Shown: piece by piece, positions 34,661-46,943 of the stretch
Numbering within the stretch: position 1 is the first letter of the stretch
Layout: each line of letters begins with the position of its first letter
Source of the DNA: Chamaelirium japonicum
Taxonomy: Eukaryota > Streptophyta > Magnoliopsida > Liliales > Melanthiaceae
DNA length: 64,000 nucleotides
NCBI GenBank assembly: GCA_947650365.1
Contig: OX393557.1
Coordinates: 3,823,215 to 3,887,214 of the forward strand
Direction: 5' to 3'
Position numbers and translations under genes: made by a program
Notes under the pieces: generated by a model
The model's input: the letters and a program-made list of their open reading frames with translations, nothing else
The model's database searches: none
What the model was told of the DNA's origin: nothing

Positions 34661-35144
34661 TTTCACCCTAAACCGATATGAGAATTAGTATGACCTCCCC
34701 ATTTTATTCGTAATTAGACTTACCTTCCAAACTGGTCCATTCTGCCAGTCAAATCTATTTGCCTGTTATTCCACCCTCCCAGATTTTTTATTAGATTGTT
34801 TTGCCACTCCTTGTCAAGAAACATAACGTGAGGAAGAAGAAAAAATATCACGTGCCTGGATGTGGTGACAGTCTGTTTTTTATTTGTTTATAGTTTTTAT
34901 CTTCATTGGTTTGAAAGAGGGAGGAGTGGGTCAGTTTGGTGATTGTTGTTAGTTGGATAGTCTTGTTTGAGTTGGGTCTTTGGTTTGGATAAGAATATAG
35001 AGTATGTTGGGTCATTGATTTGATAAGAGTTTGTAGTGCAAGTATTTAAGAAGTGGGGGACTAAAGGAATATGAATATGATATGAAAAGGTTAATCAAAT
35101 GTTTATTGCTGTTGGAGGATTGGTTCCCTCAAAGAAGCCATCTC

Positions 35145-35209
<65 letters not shown>

Positions 35210-36035
35210 GTATGTTACAAAAAAAATACCAAATTTAGTATTAAAAATTGATTCGTGAGGAAGGCGTGTCTCCTTCAAATCGGGTGTTAAGAAACCCATT
35301 TGTGAGGGTTCGTGAGGAAGAGAAGATGAAACCCATTCGTGAAGACGAAGATGAAACCCATTTACGATGAAGAACCCAATAGGGAGGAAGTGAATGAAAC
35401 CAATTTATGAGGAATGAACCTATTTGGAGGAAGAAGATAAAATCCATGAAGGAACCTATTTGGGAGGAAGAGATGAAATCCATATGTGATAAAAGAGATG
35501 AAACCCATTCGAGGCGACCCCATTCGTGAGGAAAAGATAAAACTCGATCGTGAGAAAAGAACCCATTTGGGAGGAAGAGATGAAACCCATTCGTGAGTAA
35601 AGAGATCACTCATTTGGGATGTAGGAACCCATTCGTGAGGAAAGAAATGAAACCCATTTTGGAGGAAGAAAATGAAACCCATTTGTGAGGAAGGAATCTA
35701 TTCAGGAGAAAGGTGAAGATCTACCCCAAATACCCAAATACTAAAACCCCCGAGTTTAAGGAAGAAGACAAAGATCTTCCTTACAATTAATATTTATAAT
35801 GCCAAATTTGGAAATTTTTCTTCATTTTCTTGCTCAGGATTGAGTTTTTTGACAGTGAGGGATAAAACAGTCTAATAAAAAACATAGGATGGTGAAATAA
35901 CAATCAAACATGCTTGACTAACTGAATGAGACGGTTTTTTTTTGTTTTTTTTTGGGGGGGTAAGTCTAATTATGAAACAAAATGAAGGGTCATACTAATT
36001 TTCATATAGGTTTGGGGGGATAAGTCTAAATTACC
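34661..36035. mobile_element. element with about 170-bp imperfect terminal inverted repeats
   Basis: 34661-34825 and 35845-36035 are inverted copies, for example GAGAATTAGTATGACC / GGTCATACTAATTTTC and GTAATTAGACTTACC / GGTAAGTCTAATTATG. Inside are a (TA)n tract (35152-35206) and a minisatellite (35285-35700). No transposase; the target duplication is not resolved. The type is uncertain (MULE- or MITE-like). Confidence 0.5.
35285..35700. repeat. minisatellite GATGAAACCCATTCGTGAGGAA
   Basis: About 15 imperfect units of 20-35 bp with consensus GAAACCCATT(C/T)G(T/G)GAGGAA. The long antisense reading frames across it are by-products of the repeat. Confidence 0.85.
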
Positions 36036-36925
36036 CTTTTTTGTTCGTAAAAAAGTCCTGAAGTGTTGAAATAGCTTTTTCCACCTCACTTATTATCAGG
36101 TACAACTGTCACCAATATCAGCTGCCACAAAAATGATGACTCAAAAATCTTTTAACTGACAATCATCAAACATAAAGTCTTGTATACTGAACTGACATTC
36201 AAAATCTTTTCTTTTTCGATCATAAAATTTTAAATACCAATAAAATCCTTCTTTAGATGTTAGCTTATGTATAGGTTGTCACTAAAATCCTTCTTTAAAT
36301 ACTGAACTGTCACCACTAAAGTCTTTGTTTTGTTCATGAATAGGTTGCTTTTGTGGAGCTTACTTATGTATGGAATTTTGTTTTTGTGACTTTTTCATGG
36401 AATAAAGTGTTTTTGAAAAATTAGTTTCTTGATACTTGCAGGAGATAAAGATTGTTGATGAATTGGGAGTTTCTGTTTAAAAGGGTTACGAAAGGATTCA
36501 GTTGCGTGCTAGAAAGGACTGCTTGTTCTTTTGTTGGTCTTTTAATTCTTTGGGTATGTGCTGAGGTTTGCTTCATGCTAAAACTACTTTGAATATTAGA
36601 GCAAAATTTTGGTAAAGTAAACATCAGTGATTCGATATAGGATAAATATATGAGGTTGGTTTTCGTATCCTCTATCATCTTTATTTGCAACTCTAAAGGC
36701 ATCCTTGGAGAGAACGGCTCATTCAATTATGAAAATTGATGGAGTACAGGATTTGGGTGAGCTTTGACCGTTAGGTGACTGGTGTCTTCTCCCCTCTTTC
36801 ATCGCTCCCTTTCTTTCGAATAAGCGAGGTCTCGGATTCATCTATTTGGCTTGTCTTTCATAAGAGCATGCCATGGTTGGTACTTGGTGTAGTAGGTAGA
36901 AGGTTGGAAGGGAAGATTTCTTAGG
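36036..36925 (+). other. upstream region / 5' leader of the fucosyltransferase gene
   Basis: AT-rich with an acceptor-like CTTGCAG at 36435-36441. A pyrimidine-rich stretch (CTTCTCCCCTCTTTC) lies at 36785-36800. No other gene is seen. Confidence 0.35.
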
Positions 36926-38287
36926 ATGAGAAAGGAATCAAGTAAAATCTTGATGGGTTTCTCAATTTGTAAATTTCGGAAGCTCACAAGCTGCCACATG
37001 AATTCAATAGTCTGCAAATGCTTTATCTTGGTTTTCATCATTCTTGCATTCAGGACTGTGATGCTTCCCCCCTTTCCTGGTTTCAGTTGGTTTCAACAGA
37101 GAGGCTCTTATTGGGTACCTACCTCTAGTGCTGCTAATTTGCCACAGTCTGTTAGAAAAGACAAGTTTTTGGAGGTTCCACAAATTGTTTGGGGATTAAA
37201 CAATCAGAAAATCGCATTTGCGAGGGCTTGCTTGACTGCAAGGTTGTTGAATCGGACTCTGCTAATGCCTAGCTTGAGCGCTTCTTTGTTTTACAAAGAG
37301 ATCGAATTGTTGGAACCCATTTCATTTGAGAAGGTTTTCCAGTTTGAAAGGTTCAATTCCCTGTGTCATGGGTTTGTTCGATTGGGTCAGTTTTCTGATC
37401 TTTTGAACCAAACCAGGCCATTTGAGCTGCAAAAGGGAAGCGGGAGGAAATGGACTAAAGAGAAAGATTTGGATCAGTTGAAGAAAAGCAAAGAAGGCCC
37501 AACTGATCAGTTTGAAGTCGTTCGAATTATCGGAAAGAATCCCTTCCTTTGGCACGACCATTGGCCTGTAATGGACTATGCGAAGATATTCGAATGTCTG
37601 GTACTGGTTGATGAGATAGAGAATGAGGCAACCAAAGTTATAGCCAAGATTAGAGAAACTGGAACCGAGGCGAGAAGCAAAACTGATGTCCTCAAGAAGA
37701 AAATCAACTCATCCGGCTCATCAAACTACTCTGTGCCTTATATAGCTGTTCACATGAGGATTGAGAAAGACTGGATGATCCATTGTCTGAAGATGGAGCA
37801 GAAATCGCACATCAATCAAATCTGCAGCAGCAAGGGAGAGATCATGGAACGGGTTGCTAACATTGCTGGCCTAAAGTGGCCAATCGTTGTTTATCTTGCG
37901 GTCGCTGACAGCCTTTTAGAAGATGGTTCGATATCGAGCGGATGGAAAGAAGGTCTGCTTGCTTTCGAGAAAAAGAGATTGGGGGTTTGGGACATCTACA
38001 AGAAGTACCCTTATCTCGTACAGTCAGCAATCGACTATGAGGTGTGCGCAAGAGCGGATGTCTTTGTCGGCAACAGTTTTTCTACATTTTCGAGCCTTAT
38101 AGTGCTCATGAGGACACGGAAGATGATTAGAATGGGCATCACAAGGTCATGCGGGGTGGATGCAGGCTTTGCATCATATGCATACAATATCTTAGGTGAA
38201 TTCGGGGGACCTAAGAGATGGATGACTGATATGTTGGCTCCGAGCCTTCACAGCATAAGTTATGGGACTAATAATATCTCATGCTAA
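36926..38287 (+). CDS. GDP-fucose protein O-fucosyltransferase family protein (453 aa)
   Basis: Predicted Golgi type II membrane glycosyltransferase of the plant O-fucosyltransferase family; donor GDP-fucose by family analogy, acceptor unknown. A short basic N-terminus is followed by one membrane anchor at about residues 29-48. The family fold starts at VWGLNNQKIAFARACLTARL (88-107). The conserved sugar-nucleotide motif is HMRIEKDW (276-283). The C-terminal GNSFSTFSS is at 382-390, then RSCGVDAGFASYAYN. It is a single exon, complete from ATG to TAA, with length normal for the shorter members. The start is the first ATG of the frame and sits just before the anchor. Its terminal 180 bp and 3' flank recur at 58134, and a large MULE sits about 0.83 kb downstream. 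I cannot assign the precise orthologue. Confidence 0.87.
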   Translation: MRKESSKILMGFSICKFRKLTSCHMNSIVCKCFILVFIILAFRTVMLPPFPGFSWFQQRGSYWVPTSSAANLPQSVRKDKFLEVPQIVWGLNNQKIAFARACLTARLLNRTLLMPSLSASLFYKEIELLEPISFEKVFQFERFNSLCHGFVRLGQFSDLLNQTRPFELQKGSGRKWTKEKDLDQLKKSKEGPTDQFEVVRIIGKNPFLWHDHWPVMDYAKIFECLVLVDEIENEATKVIAKIRETGTEARSKTDVLKKKINSSGSSNYSVPYIAVHMRIEKDWMIHCLKMEQKSHINQICSSKGEIMERVANIAGLKWPIVVYLAVADSLLEDGSISSGWKEGLLAFEKKRLGVWDIYKKYPYLVQSAIDYEVCARADVFVGNSFSTFSSLIVLMRTRKMIRMGITRSCGVDAGFASYAYNILGEFGGPKRWMTDMLAPSLHSISYGTNNISC

Positions 38288-38359
38288 CTGTGAAGCTGCC
38301 CTAGCAGCCAGATGGCCATCATATGGCTATGAAACTGAGTTCAGTGGGTAAAAGGTGTA

Positions 38360-38379
38360 GGGGGGGGGGGGGGGGGGGG
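38360..38379 (+). repeat. poly-G run of 20
   Basis: Twenty consecutive G in the 3' flank of the fucosyltransferase gene; it could form G-quadruplex structure and is prone to length change or assembly error. Confidence 0.85.
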
Positions 38380-39114
38380 AGTATTCTTTTATTCTTTAAA
38401 AAGTGGACCGGGTGCACCTGTGGGGATTGACTAATTTGCAAAAGTCATAAATGCCCAGTTCTCATTGTGACAGCTCTACTGCAGTGCAGAAGCATTTTAT
38501 TGTCAAACGCAACAAAAGAGTGATAGTTCAGGCTTGAGAACAACTCAGTGGTTGGGTCAAAGCTTCAGGTTATTCATCCCGGCATCTCTGAATGCTCCTC
38601 ACTGACATCAAGGAGATCGACCAGGTTCACGAGTCATTGGTGTCCAAGATTCTACGCCTCACTGCCATTTTTTGCATCCCTAATAGGAGAGGCAGGTTTC
38701 TGTTACCTCACGATACCATCGAGGTGTGCAAAGAGTGAAATCTTGCAATGTACTTTGTTCTCTCTTGCTTTCTTTATTTTGTAGCCTGAACGGCAGCAGA
38801 AACAATTGAAATACAAAGAGTTGTACGCTTACGTTTGGTGATGACATCTCGCACCTTGAACACCTCTGCATAGACTCGTGGACCGTGGTGATACTTGTAT
38901 GGTATGATGGTTATCTTGATTCCGGTTTGGATATGGTTTTATCCCCTGAGGTGGAACTGTATTGACCCATGATTTTTCCTTAAAAAAAAACCTAATTCAG
39001 TGTCCTATTTGTCACTTACTCCAACATCTGATCTGCAGCTTTTGGTTGTGATGTTGTCTAAAGACACTGGTCGATTTTGTAGCTTCAATTGTTTCTGAAA
39101 TGCAACTGCACAAA

Positions 39115-39166
39115 GTGGTTTTTACCGAAATGGCCACCAACTCTCAACTATTGTTGAGAATGGACC
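39115..39166 (+). repeat. MULE left terminal inverted repeat
   Basis: Begins GTGGTTTTTACCGAAATGG and contains CAACTATTGTTGAGAATGG; inverted copy at 50879-50930 with mismatches at positions 2 and 50. Confidence 0.93.
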
Positions 39167-39659
39167 CCGTCAAGAAATCTGAACGAAAATGGCCACCAGC
39201 ACGTGGGAAACAGGTCGCACGGTGACAGTAAACAGGTAAAAAGACATATTGACCCTTACCACTGTAAAAACCTATCGCGGCTGGGTAACTTGGTTTCTTA
39301 CGAGTTTTGAGAGAAATCGAGCCTTTCGTCTTGTTTTCGTCACGAACAACCTTCGTCGAGGCTGCGTCCGATAACCTCCAACTCAACCGGCTGCGTCGTC
39401 GTGGCTGGGTAACTTGGTTTCGCCGAGGCTGCGTCGTCGAGGGTTCGTCGTCGAGGGTTTGTCACGATCAACCGTCGTCGATGGTTCGTCGGACCGGCGT
39501 CAACGTCAACAGTCGCTGAGGCTTCGTCTTTCAGGCTTCGTCGGATTTAGCTTGCCTTGCCAAGGTATGCTCTATAGATCCAAATCCTTAGCCCTATATT
39601 TTCTAATCTAGTTTTCGTCGCAAACAAAATCAGACGAAAATCAGTTTTCTGCTAGGGAG

Positions 39660-40490
39660 TGGCTTTAAACTGTGAGACGAAAATCAGACGAAATAACAAC
39701 TTTCGTCTAGTTTTCGTCGCCGTAAAATCACAGTCAGTTCTGGCAGAGACTGGCTATGGTCTCTTTGATGAAAATCGGACGAAATAACAAATTTCGTCTA
39801 GTTTTCGTCGCCGATAAATCACAGTCAGCTCTGGCCGAGACTGGCTATGGCCTGTGTGACGAAAATCGGACGAAATAACAAATTTCGTCTAGTTTTCGTC
39901 GCCGAAAAATCACAGTCAGTTCTGGCAGAGACTGGCTATGGTCTGTTTGACGAAAATCGGACGAAATAACAAATTTCGTCTAGTTTTCATCGCCGAAAAT
40001 CACAGTCAGTTCTGGCAGAGACTGGCTATGGTCTGTTTGACGAAAATCGGACGAAATAACAAATTTCGTCTAGTTTTCGTCGCCGAAAAATCACAGTCAG
40101 TTCTGGCAGAGACTGGCTATGGTCTGTTTGACGAAAATAGGACGAAATAACAAATTTCGTCTAGTTTTCGTCGCTGAAAAAGCACAGTCAGTTCTGGCCG
40201 AGACTGGCTATGGCCTGTGTGACGAAAATCGGACGAAATAACAAATTTCATCTAGTTTTCGTCGCCGAAAAATCACAGTCAGTTCTGGCAGTTCTGCCCG
40301 AGACTTGCATTGAGCTGTGTGACGAAAGTTGGACGAAAATTACAAATTTCATCTAGTTTTCGTCATCGAAAAATCATAGTCAGTTCTGGCAGTTCTGCCC
40401 AAGACTTGCATTGAGCTGTGTGACGAAAGTTGGACGAAATTACAAATTTCGGCTATGTTTCGTTGCCGAAAAATCACAGTCAGTTGACAA
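39660..40490 (+). repeat. 91-bp tandem repeat array upstream of the Ulp1-like gene
   Basis: About nine units containing GACGAAATAACAAATTTCGT, TTTTCGTCGCCGAAAAATC and ACAGTCAGTTCTGGC at about 91-bp spacing (for example 39841, 39932, 40022, 40113). The same unit forms a second array at 44385-45165. Reading frames through it are not protein-like. It may serve as a subterminal transposase-binding region or promoter. Confidence 0.88.
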
Positions 40491-40729
40491 ATTCTTTACC
40501 TGTATCCATGGACTAATGGAAGGATATTTTGTTCAATCTAGAAACTGAATCCATGGACAAATTCTCTTCAAACAAAGCTTACAGTATTTTCGTATTTGGA
40601 GAATAACTAATAGTAGTTTCGTCCATATTTTATGTATTGTTTCGTCCACATGTCATCAAAATTTTCATCATATATATATTTTATTGAGACCTCATTTAAT
40701 TTATTGTATCTTTGTTATTTTGTTTACAG

Positions 40730-43700
40730 ATGGTGAAGAGAAACCGTGGTCGTGGGCGTTCTCGTGAACGAGGTGATAGGGACATTGCTTCTGCTTCTAT
40801 GGAGGGAGACATGTCCGGTATGATTACACAAACTATTGAAGTAAATAAAAAGAAAAGAAAGATAGAAGAGGGAGAGAATGTTGAAGAAAAGAAAGTGGCC
40901 ACGGAGCTAAGTGATAGATTAAGGTATTTTGGTAAAGCTTCTGCAAGGAACAACATTAAATACCTTAATGAAATTGAGGAGCACTTCAAGGCAATGGATA
41001 CAAAAAACAATTCTACAGATATGATGGATAGGATGAAAAGGAGTTGTTTTGGTTTCTTATTTGATTGGAGACGCGGTGCACGAGCTATGATTTCCCCAAG
41101 TGTCATTCATTATTTGTGGCAAAGACACTTAGGTGGTCTCAAGTTTTATTTGGATGACCAGACTATTTCCTTCTCTCCGTTGGAGTTTTCTTTAGTTTCT
41201 GGACTCCGGTATTGTCTTGGGCCTCCTCCTCCGATGCTAGAGATAGGGTCAGACAACTTGAGAAGCAGATATTTTCCACGCGGGGCTACTCAGGCCTCCT
41301 TAATGGCTTCAATCATAGCAACTGCAGTTTCAGATGATGCAATAAAACTTTCTTTGGTACTTCTTTTGGAAAGTGTCATTCTTGGGATCACACGAATGTC
41401 ATCGTACCGGAAAGATATTTGAGATTGGTGGATGATCTGGATAGTTTCAATAGCTACCCTTGGGGTAACCTCTGTTATAGCAATATGATATCTGGGCTTG
41501 AAGGTGCAGTAAATGTTACTAAGTGGCCACCAAAGTATAATATTTTTGGATGCATGTACATTTTACAGGTATTATTCTATACATAAACAATTCATAGTAT
41601 CTATTGTTTGATATTTGTATTAATTTTTCTTTAATTATTTGCTACAGGCATGGGCATTCGAACGGATTCCCCAACTGGGGAGTGTATGTGCCATGATGCT
41701 TGAGCATCCAAGGTGGCCGAGATTACTTAATTGGTATGACATAAGAGCAACATCACACCAAAAAATAAATGATATTGTGAATTCAAATAAAGTAAGTATA
41801 TGAGTTTTTAATTGCTTAGATTAAAATAATAGATGCATCGTATAATTATTAATTTTTTTGTCTGAATGTATTAATAGGCTCAGATTTTGAAAGAGCTGAC
41901 TCTCACAGAAGAGGAGAAGACAAATGATCTGCTGCAAGACCTATTTGATGCTGAGGCTTCTCCCTTCGAAGGAAATGAGGGCAATCAGCTGTTGTTGACT
42001 GCACCGGAAGCTTTTGACAGATCCGATGCAGTGAAGTTTGAGGAAAGATTCTCCTCACTTGAGGAGAAATTTGAAAAAAAATTATGCTCACTTCAGGAGA
42101 AGTTTGAGGAAAGATTCTCCTTACTTGAGGAGAATTATGCAAAGATGATCTCCTCAATAGAGGAGAAATGTCAAAGGAAGATCTCCTAAATTGAGGAGAA
42201 ATATGAAAAGAAGATCTCCTCAATTGAGGAGAGAGTTGGAGAACTATTATGCATCATTGCAGAGAGTCAGGTAAACCAATAACGATTCCTATGTATTCTA
42301 TAATTATTTGCTTTTTGTATACGTATGCATTAACTATATGCTTAACTTTAACGGTATGTGCAGAAGGAGAAGGACAAGAAGAAGGAGAAGGAGGATGAGG
42401 AGGAGAAGAAGAAGGAGGAGGAAGAGGAGGAGAAGAAGGAGAATGAGAAGAAGAAGGAGGATGAGGATGAGGAGGAGAAGGAGAAGGAGAAGGAGGATGA
42501 GGAGGAGGAGGAGGAGGAGAAGGAGAAGATGAAGGAGGAGAAAAAGGAGAAGGATAAAATGGAGAAGGAGAAGGAGAAGGAGAAGGAGAAGGATGATGAG
42601 GAGGGAGACGAGGTGGTGGTGGAGAGGGTTACATTGAAAGGTTTAACATCACAGCGGTTGAAGAAACCGGGTCGGAAAATATGCTCTCCATACACCACCT
42701 ACAAAAAGAAAAAAATTCTCCGTAAGGAAATACAAGAAGAGGAGGTCGTTGACGTGGAAAAATTGATAAGAAGACTTTCGTCTGAAAAGAGAGAGACAAT
42801 GATAGCTTTTCTTGATAACAACAGAAATAATTTGTAAGTATAGTCACTATATAATCTATTTTTGAATGATAACATATTTTGCCTCTTAGTAATTAATTGG
42901 ATCATTGTCAATATAGGCCTGAAGTTGTAATTGATGGGTTCATTATAACCCCTTACTTAATTAACAAACTATATGAGCGCACATCATGGGTGATGAGCGA
43001 GGTGAGTTTATATCAATTATTTTTTTTGATATATCTCGATATGTCATATTCAATCATTTAAAACTTTATATTGTTGCAGCACATTGATGTATATATGTAC
43101 TTACTTGAAGAGCGCATGTTAAGGAATAAGACCAGTACAACATTCACCATTTCTTTGGCTAGGACATATTCTTGGGTATATCTCTCATTCTTAATAGTAT
43201 TTGTATAAAATTTTTTCTCACAATTCAATAAATATTTATTATTCATTTTTGAATTACAGATATTATGTCAAACATGCTATAAGGATTGGAAGGACTTTGT
43301 ACAAAGTTACGATGGAAGCAACGTAGATAAAGATCACCTTATGTATGCCTTCATTGCATCATATAGGTGGCCCAAAGTATTCGGGAGTCCTCTCAAAGAT
43401 GATAAAGGGGATATCATTCCGTTATGGAAGTGTTCATACGTAATAATCCCTATCAATGAAGAAAACAACCATTGGTATCTTGGGATTCTTTATATGCAGG
43501 ATAGGCAATTAGTTTTGATAGACTCTCTTTATAGTGACCCTGTTTCTAAGTATAGGAAAAAGGTAGAAGCATTTTTAGAAATTCTACCAATGTTTTTAAT
43601 TTTTTTGGAAGATGAAAATGCGTTACAGGGTGCAAAATGGATCAGCAAGAATGGTAAAAATCATCCTAGGCAAAACAATGGGTAAGTTTTTATTACGAAA

Positions 43701-43981
43701 TGCTGACAATAAAATATTAGTCCTTTTATACAACTAACAATTTTATATGTTATATAGGTTTGATTGTGGCGTATTTTTGATGTCTTTTGCCAATTATTAT
43801 AGCTGCAACAAAAAGATCGATTTCAGTCAGGTATAATATTCAGTTGTTTGCAATGTAATATTCAGTCATGTATAATATTCAATAATTACACTTGCAATCT
43901 AATTGTTTAAATTTGTAGCTTGATATAACCTCATTTCGAAGGCGAATTGCATATCAAATTTTGCATCAATATGTAGATTGA
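40730..43981 (+). pseudogene. Ulp1-like (C48) cysteine protease gene of the MULE, nine exons, two lesions
   Basis: Exons 40730-41568, 41648-41791, 41878-42270, 42364-42833, 42917-43001, 43080-43175, 43260-43681, 43758-43830 and 43919-43981, all with GT-AG boundaries. Exon 1 has the DUF1985-type segment found in plant Ulp1-like transposon genes. Exons 3-4 are coiled-coil, with an acidic/basic Lys-Glu tract of about 80 residues. The C-terminus has the C48 catalytic set: His codon 43470 (NNHWYLG), Asp 43521 (LIDSLY), Gln 43671 (RQNNG), Cys 43765 (FDCGVF). Lesion 1: loss of one base after 41386; beyond it the frame resumes as VPERYLRLVDDLDSFNSYPW. Lesion 2: in-frame TAA at 42187-42189 where neighbouring repeats have TCA. 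The total exon length is one base short of a multiple of three, agreeing with a single deletion. Confidence 0.85.
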
Positions 43982-44384
43982 AGGGCTATAACGATTGGGA
44001 TGACTCGATGCATCAAAGAACTTATTATTTGTTGGAATTTGTAATTTGTAATATATTGTACTTTGTTGTAATTTGTAATGGAAGGGCTATGACTGAAGGA
44101 ATGACTCGATGATTTGGACGTTGGATCAAAGTTGTTTGTAATTTGTTGGAATTTGTAATGGAATGATATGTAGTCTGTAATTTGTTGGAAGTTGGATCAA
44201 AGTTGTTTGTAATTTGTTGTTTGCAATCTATTCAGTTGTTTGCAATCTATTCAGTATTTGCAATCTATTCAGTTGTTTGCAATCTATTCAGTATTTGCAA
44301 TCTATTAAGTTGTTTGCAATCTATTCAGTTGTTTGTAATTTGCATCACAGTGAAACCTGCCAGAGACTGCCCATACAACCTGTA

Positions 44385-45165
44385 AAAATATAGACGAAAT
44401 TCGGACGAAATAACAAATTTTGTCTATGTTTCGTCGAAGAAAAATCACACAGTCAGGCTACCCGAGACTGTCTTTGGGCTGTGAGACGAAATCAGGACGA
44501 AATAACAAATTTCGTCTATGTTTCGTCGAAGAAAAATCACACAGTCACCTTCTCGAAACCAGCTTTTGGCTTTTTCGTCTAGTTTTCATCTAGTTTTCGT
44601 CCCCAAAAAATCACAGTCATTTCTGCCAGAGACTGGCTTTTGGTTGTGTGACGAAAACCGGACGAAATAACAAATTTCATCTAGTTTTCGTCGCCGAAAA
44701 AGCACAGTCAGTTCTGGCCGAGAGTGGCTATGGGCTGTGTGACGAAAATCGGACGAAAGAACAAAGTTCGTCTAGTTTTCGTCGCCGAAAAAGCACAGTC
44801 AGTTCTGGCAGAGACTGGCTATGGCCTGTGTGACGAAAATCAGACGAAATAACAAATTTCGTCTAGTTTTCGTCGCCGAAAAAACACAGTCAGTTCTGGC
44901 CGAGAGTGGCTATGGGCTGTGTGACGAAAATCAAACGAAATAACAAATTTCGTCTAGTTTTCGTCGCCGAAAAAGCACAGTCAGTTCTGGCCAAGAATGG
45001 CTATTGGCTGTGTGACGAAAATCGGACGAAAGAACAAAGTTCGTCTAGTTTTCGTCGCCGAAAAAGCACAGTCAGTTCTGGCAGAGACTGGCTATGGCCT
45101 GTGTGACGAATATCGGACGAAATAACAAATTTCTTCTAGTTTTCCTCGACGAAAGTTGGACGAAA
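44385..45165 (+). repeat. second array of the 91-bp repeat, downstream of the Ulp1-like gene
   Basis: Same unit as 39660-40490 (GACGAAATAACAAATTTCGT...CGCCGAAAAAGCACAGTCAG), about eight partly degraded copies, direct orientation. The Ulp1-like gene lies between the two arrays. A short TTTGCAATCTATTCAG repeat (44220-44335) precedes it. Confidence 0.85.
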
Positions 45166-45179
45166 ATTGGACGAAATCA

Positions 45180-46110
45180 CAAATTTCTTCTATTTTTTTT
45201 TTCTCTATAATTTTTGTTCACTCTAATTTTTATCTCTCTATAATTTTTTCTCACTATAATTTTTTTCTCTCTCTATAATTTTTTTCTCTCTATAATTTTC
45301 TCTCTATAATTTTTTTAATCTCTCTATAAATTTTTGCTCTCTATAATTTTTTTGTCTCTATAATATTTTTTCTCTCTCTATAATTTTTTCTCTCTATAAT
45401 TTTTTTTTCTCTCTATAATTGTTCTCTTTATAATTTTTTTCTCTCTCTATAATTTTCTCTCTATTATTTTTCTCTCTCTATAATTTTCTCTCTATAATTT
45501 TTTTAATCTCTCTATAAATTTTTGCTCTCTATAATTTTTTTGTCTCTATAATATTTTTTCTCTCTCTATAATTTTTTTCTCTCTCTATAATTGTTCTCTC
45601 TATAATTTTTTTCTCTCTCTATAATTTTCTCTCTATTATTTTTTTCTTTCTCTATAATTTTCTCTCTATAATTTTTTTAATCTCTCTATAAATTTTTGCT
45701 CTCTATAATTTTTTTGTCTCTATAATATTTTTTCTCTCTCTATAATTTTTTCTCTCTCTATAATTTTTTTCTCTCTCTATAATTGTTCTCTCTATAATTT
45801 TTTTCTCTCTCAATAATTTTCTCTCTATTTTTTTTTTCTCTCTCTATAATTTTCTCTCTATAATTTTTTTAATCTCTCTATAAATTTTTGCTCTCTATAA
45901 TTTTTTTGTCTCTATAATATTTTTTCTCTCTCTATAATTTTGTCTCTATAATATTTTCTCTCTCTATAATTTTGTCTCTATAATTTTTTTGTCTCTATAA
46001 TATTTTTTGTCTCTATAATTTTGTCTCTATAATTTTTTTGTCTCTATAATATATTTTTTTCTTTCTATAATTTCTCTCTCTATATTATTTATCTTCTCTC
46101 TATGTCATTT
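45180..46110. repeat. TCTCTCTATAATTTTTT low-complexity tandem array
   Basis: Variable 15-25-bp units of (TC)nTATAATTTTT fill about 0.9 kb between the two convergent MULE genes, with a larger period of about 190 bp visible (TTTTTAATCTCTCTATAAATT recurs). Confidence 0.88.
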
Positions 46111-46943
46111 CCACTCTCTATAATATTTTCTCTCTATGTAATAGGAGAAGCAGAAGATATCCAATGTTCTTCTAAGATCAGTTTGCACTTTTTTCTTGCG
46201 CCATGAACTCCAAATAGAGGATGCGAAGAAATACCAAATAAGATCAGTTTCCAACTGATACCCTTCGCTTATAACCCATTTGGAATTACTTGCCATATGG
46301 ATCCGAGATATGCATTCAAACAAAAACTTAAGATATGTCATTTACAAACTTAAGATATGTCATTACATTTCAAAATCCGAGACATGCAATACTCCAGAAA
46401 TATCATTACAGTAGAGTTCCCCCTCACATATCATTACAATCACCTTCATTCATATTACAATGAATATAAATAGAAAGACCATCATAGCCAAAAGTGCTCC
46501 TAACATACAAAACCCACACTCCCGAGTGGTAAACTTGTCGTTGACATTCCTCCATAGCCATTAACAAAGATCCTCCATAGCCATTAACTTGTCGTTGATA
46601 TTCCTCCCAAGTGTAGTAAATCCCAGGCCTTCTACCCACAAATACCATATAGTATTTATTTGTCATAGATACGATACCTGTATAATCATGTCATTCAATA
46701 AGTTTTATAAATGTTCAATAAAAATGCAGAAATTAAAAACAAGAATATATATCATAATATGCATATATAACAACAAGTAAATTGATATTGCTCCAAAATC
46801 AATTTAATTGATATTTTAATTGAGTTTTAATTGATATTGCTCCAAAATCATAGTGATTTTAATAATTCAGTCAGACATGTTATAATAACTGGAAGAAGTA
46901 TGTGTAAAGTCATAAAGGGAACAAGTAAAAAAACATGATACCT
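46111..46943. other. MULE interior 3' of the transposase, no gene seen
   Basis: AT-rich; contains GTCGTTGA(C/T)ATTCCTCC duplicated at about 46529 and 46590. No protein recognised. Confidence 0.4.

Noticed and set aside
39938..40150. Repeated-peptide frame (…TKIGRNNKFRLVF…), also at 44648-45106
   Set aside because: Arises from the 91-bp tandem repeat reading open by chance; the frame changes with each length variant.
42308..42532. Arg/Met-rich frame and antisense Ser/Phe frame over the GAG-repeat exon
   Set aside because: Shadow frames of the Lys-Glu low-complexity exon of the Ulp1-like gene.
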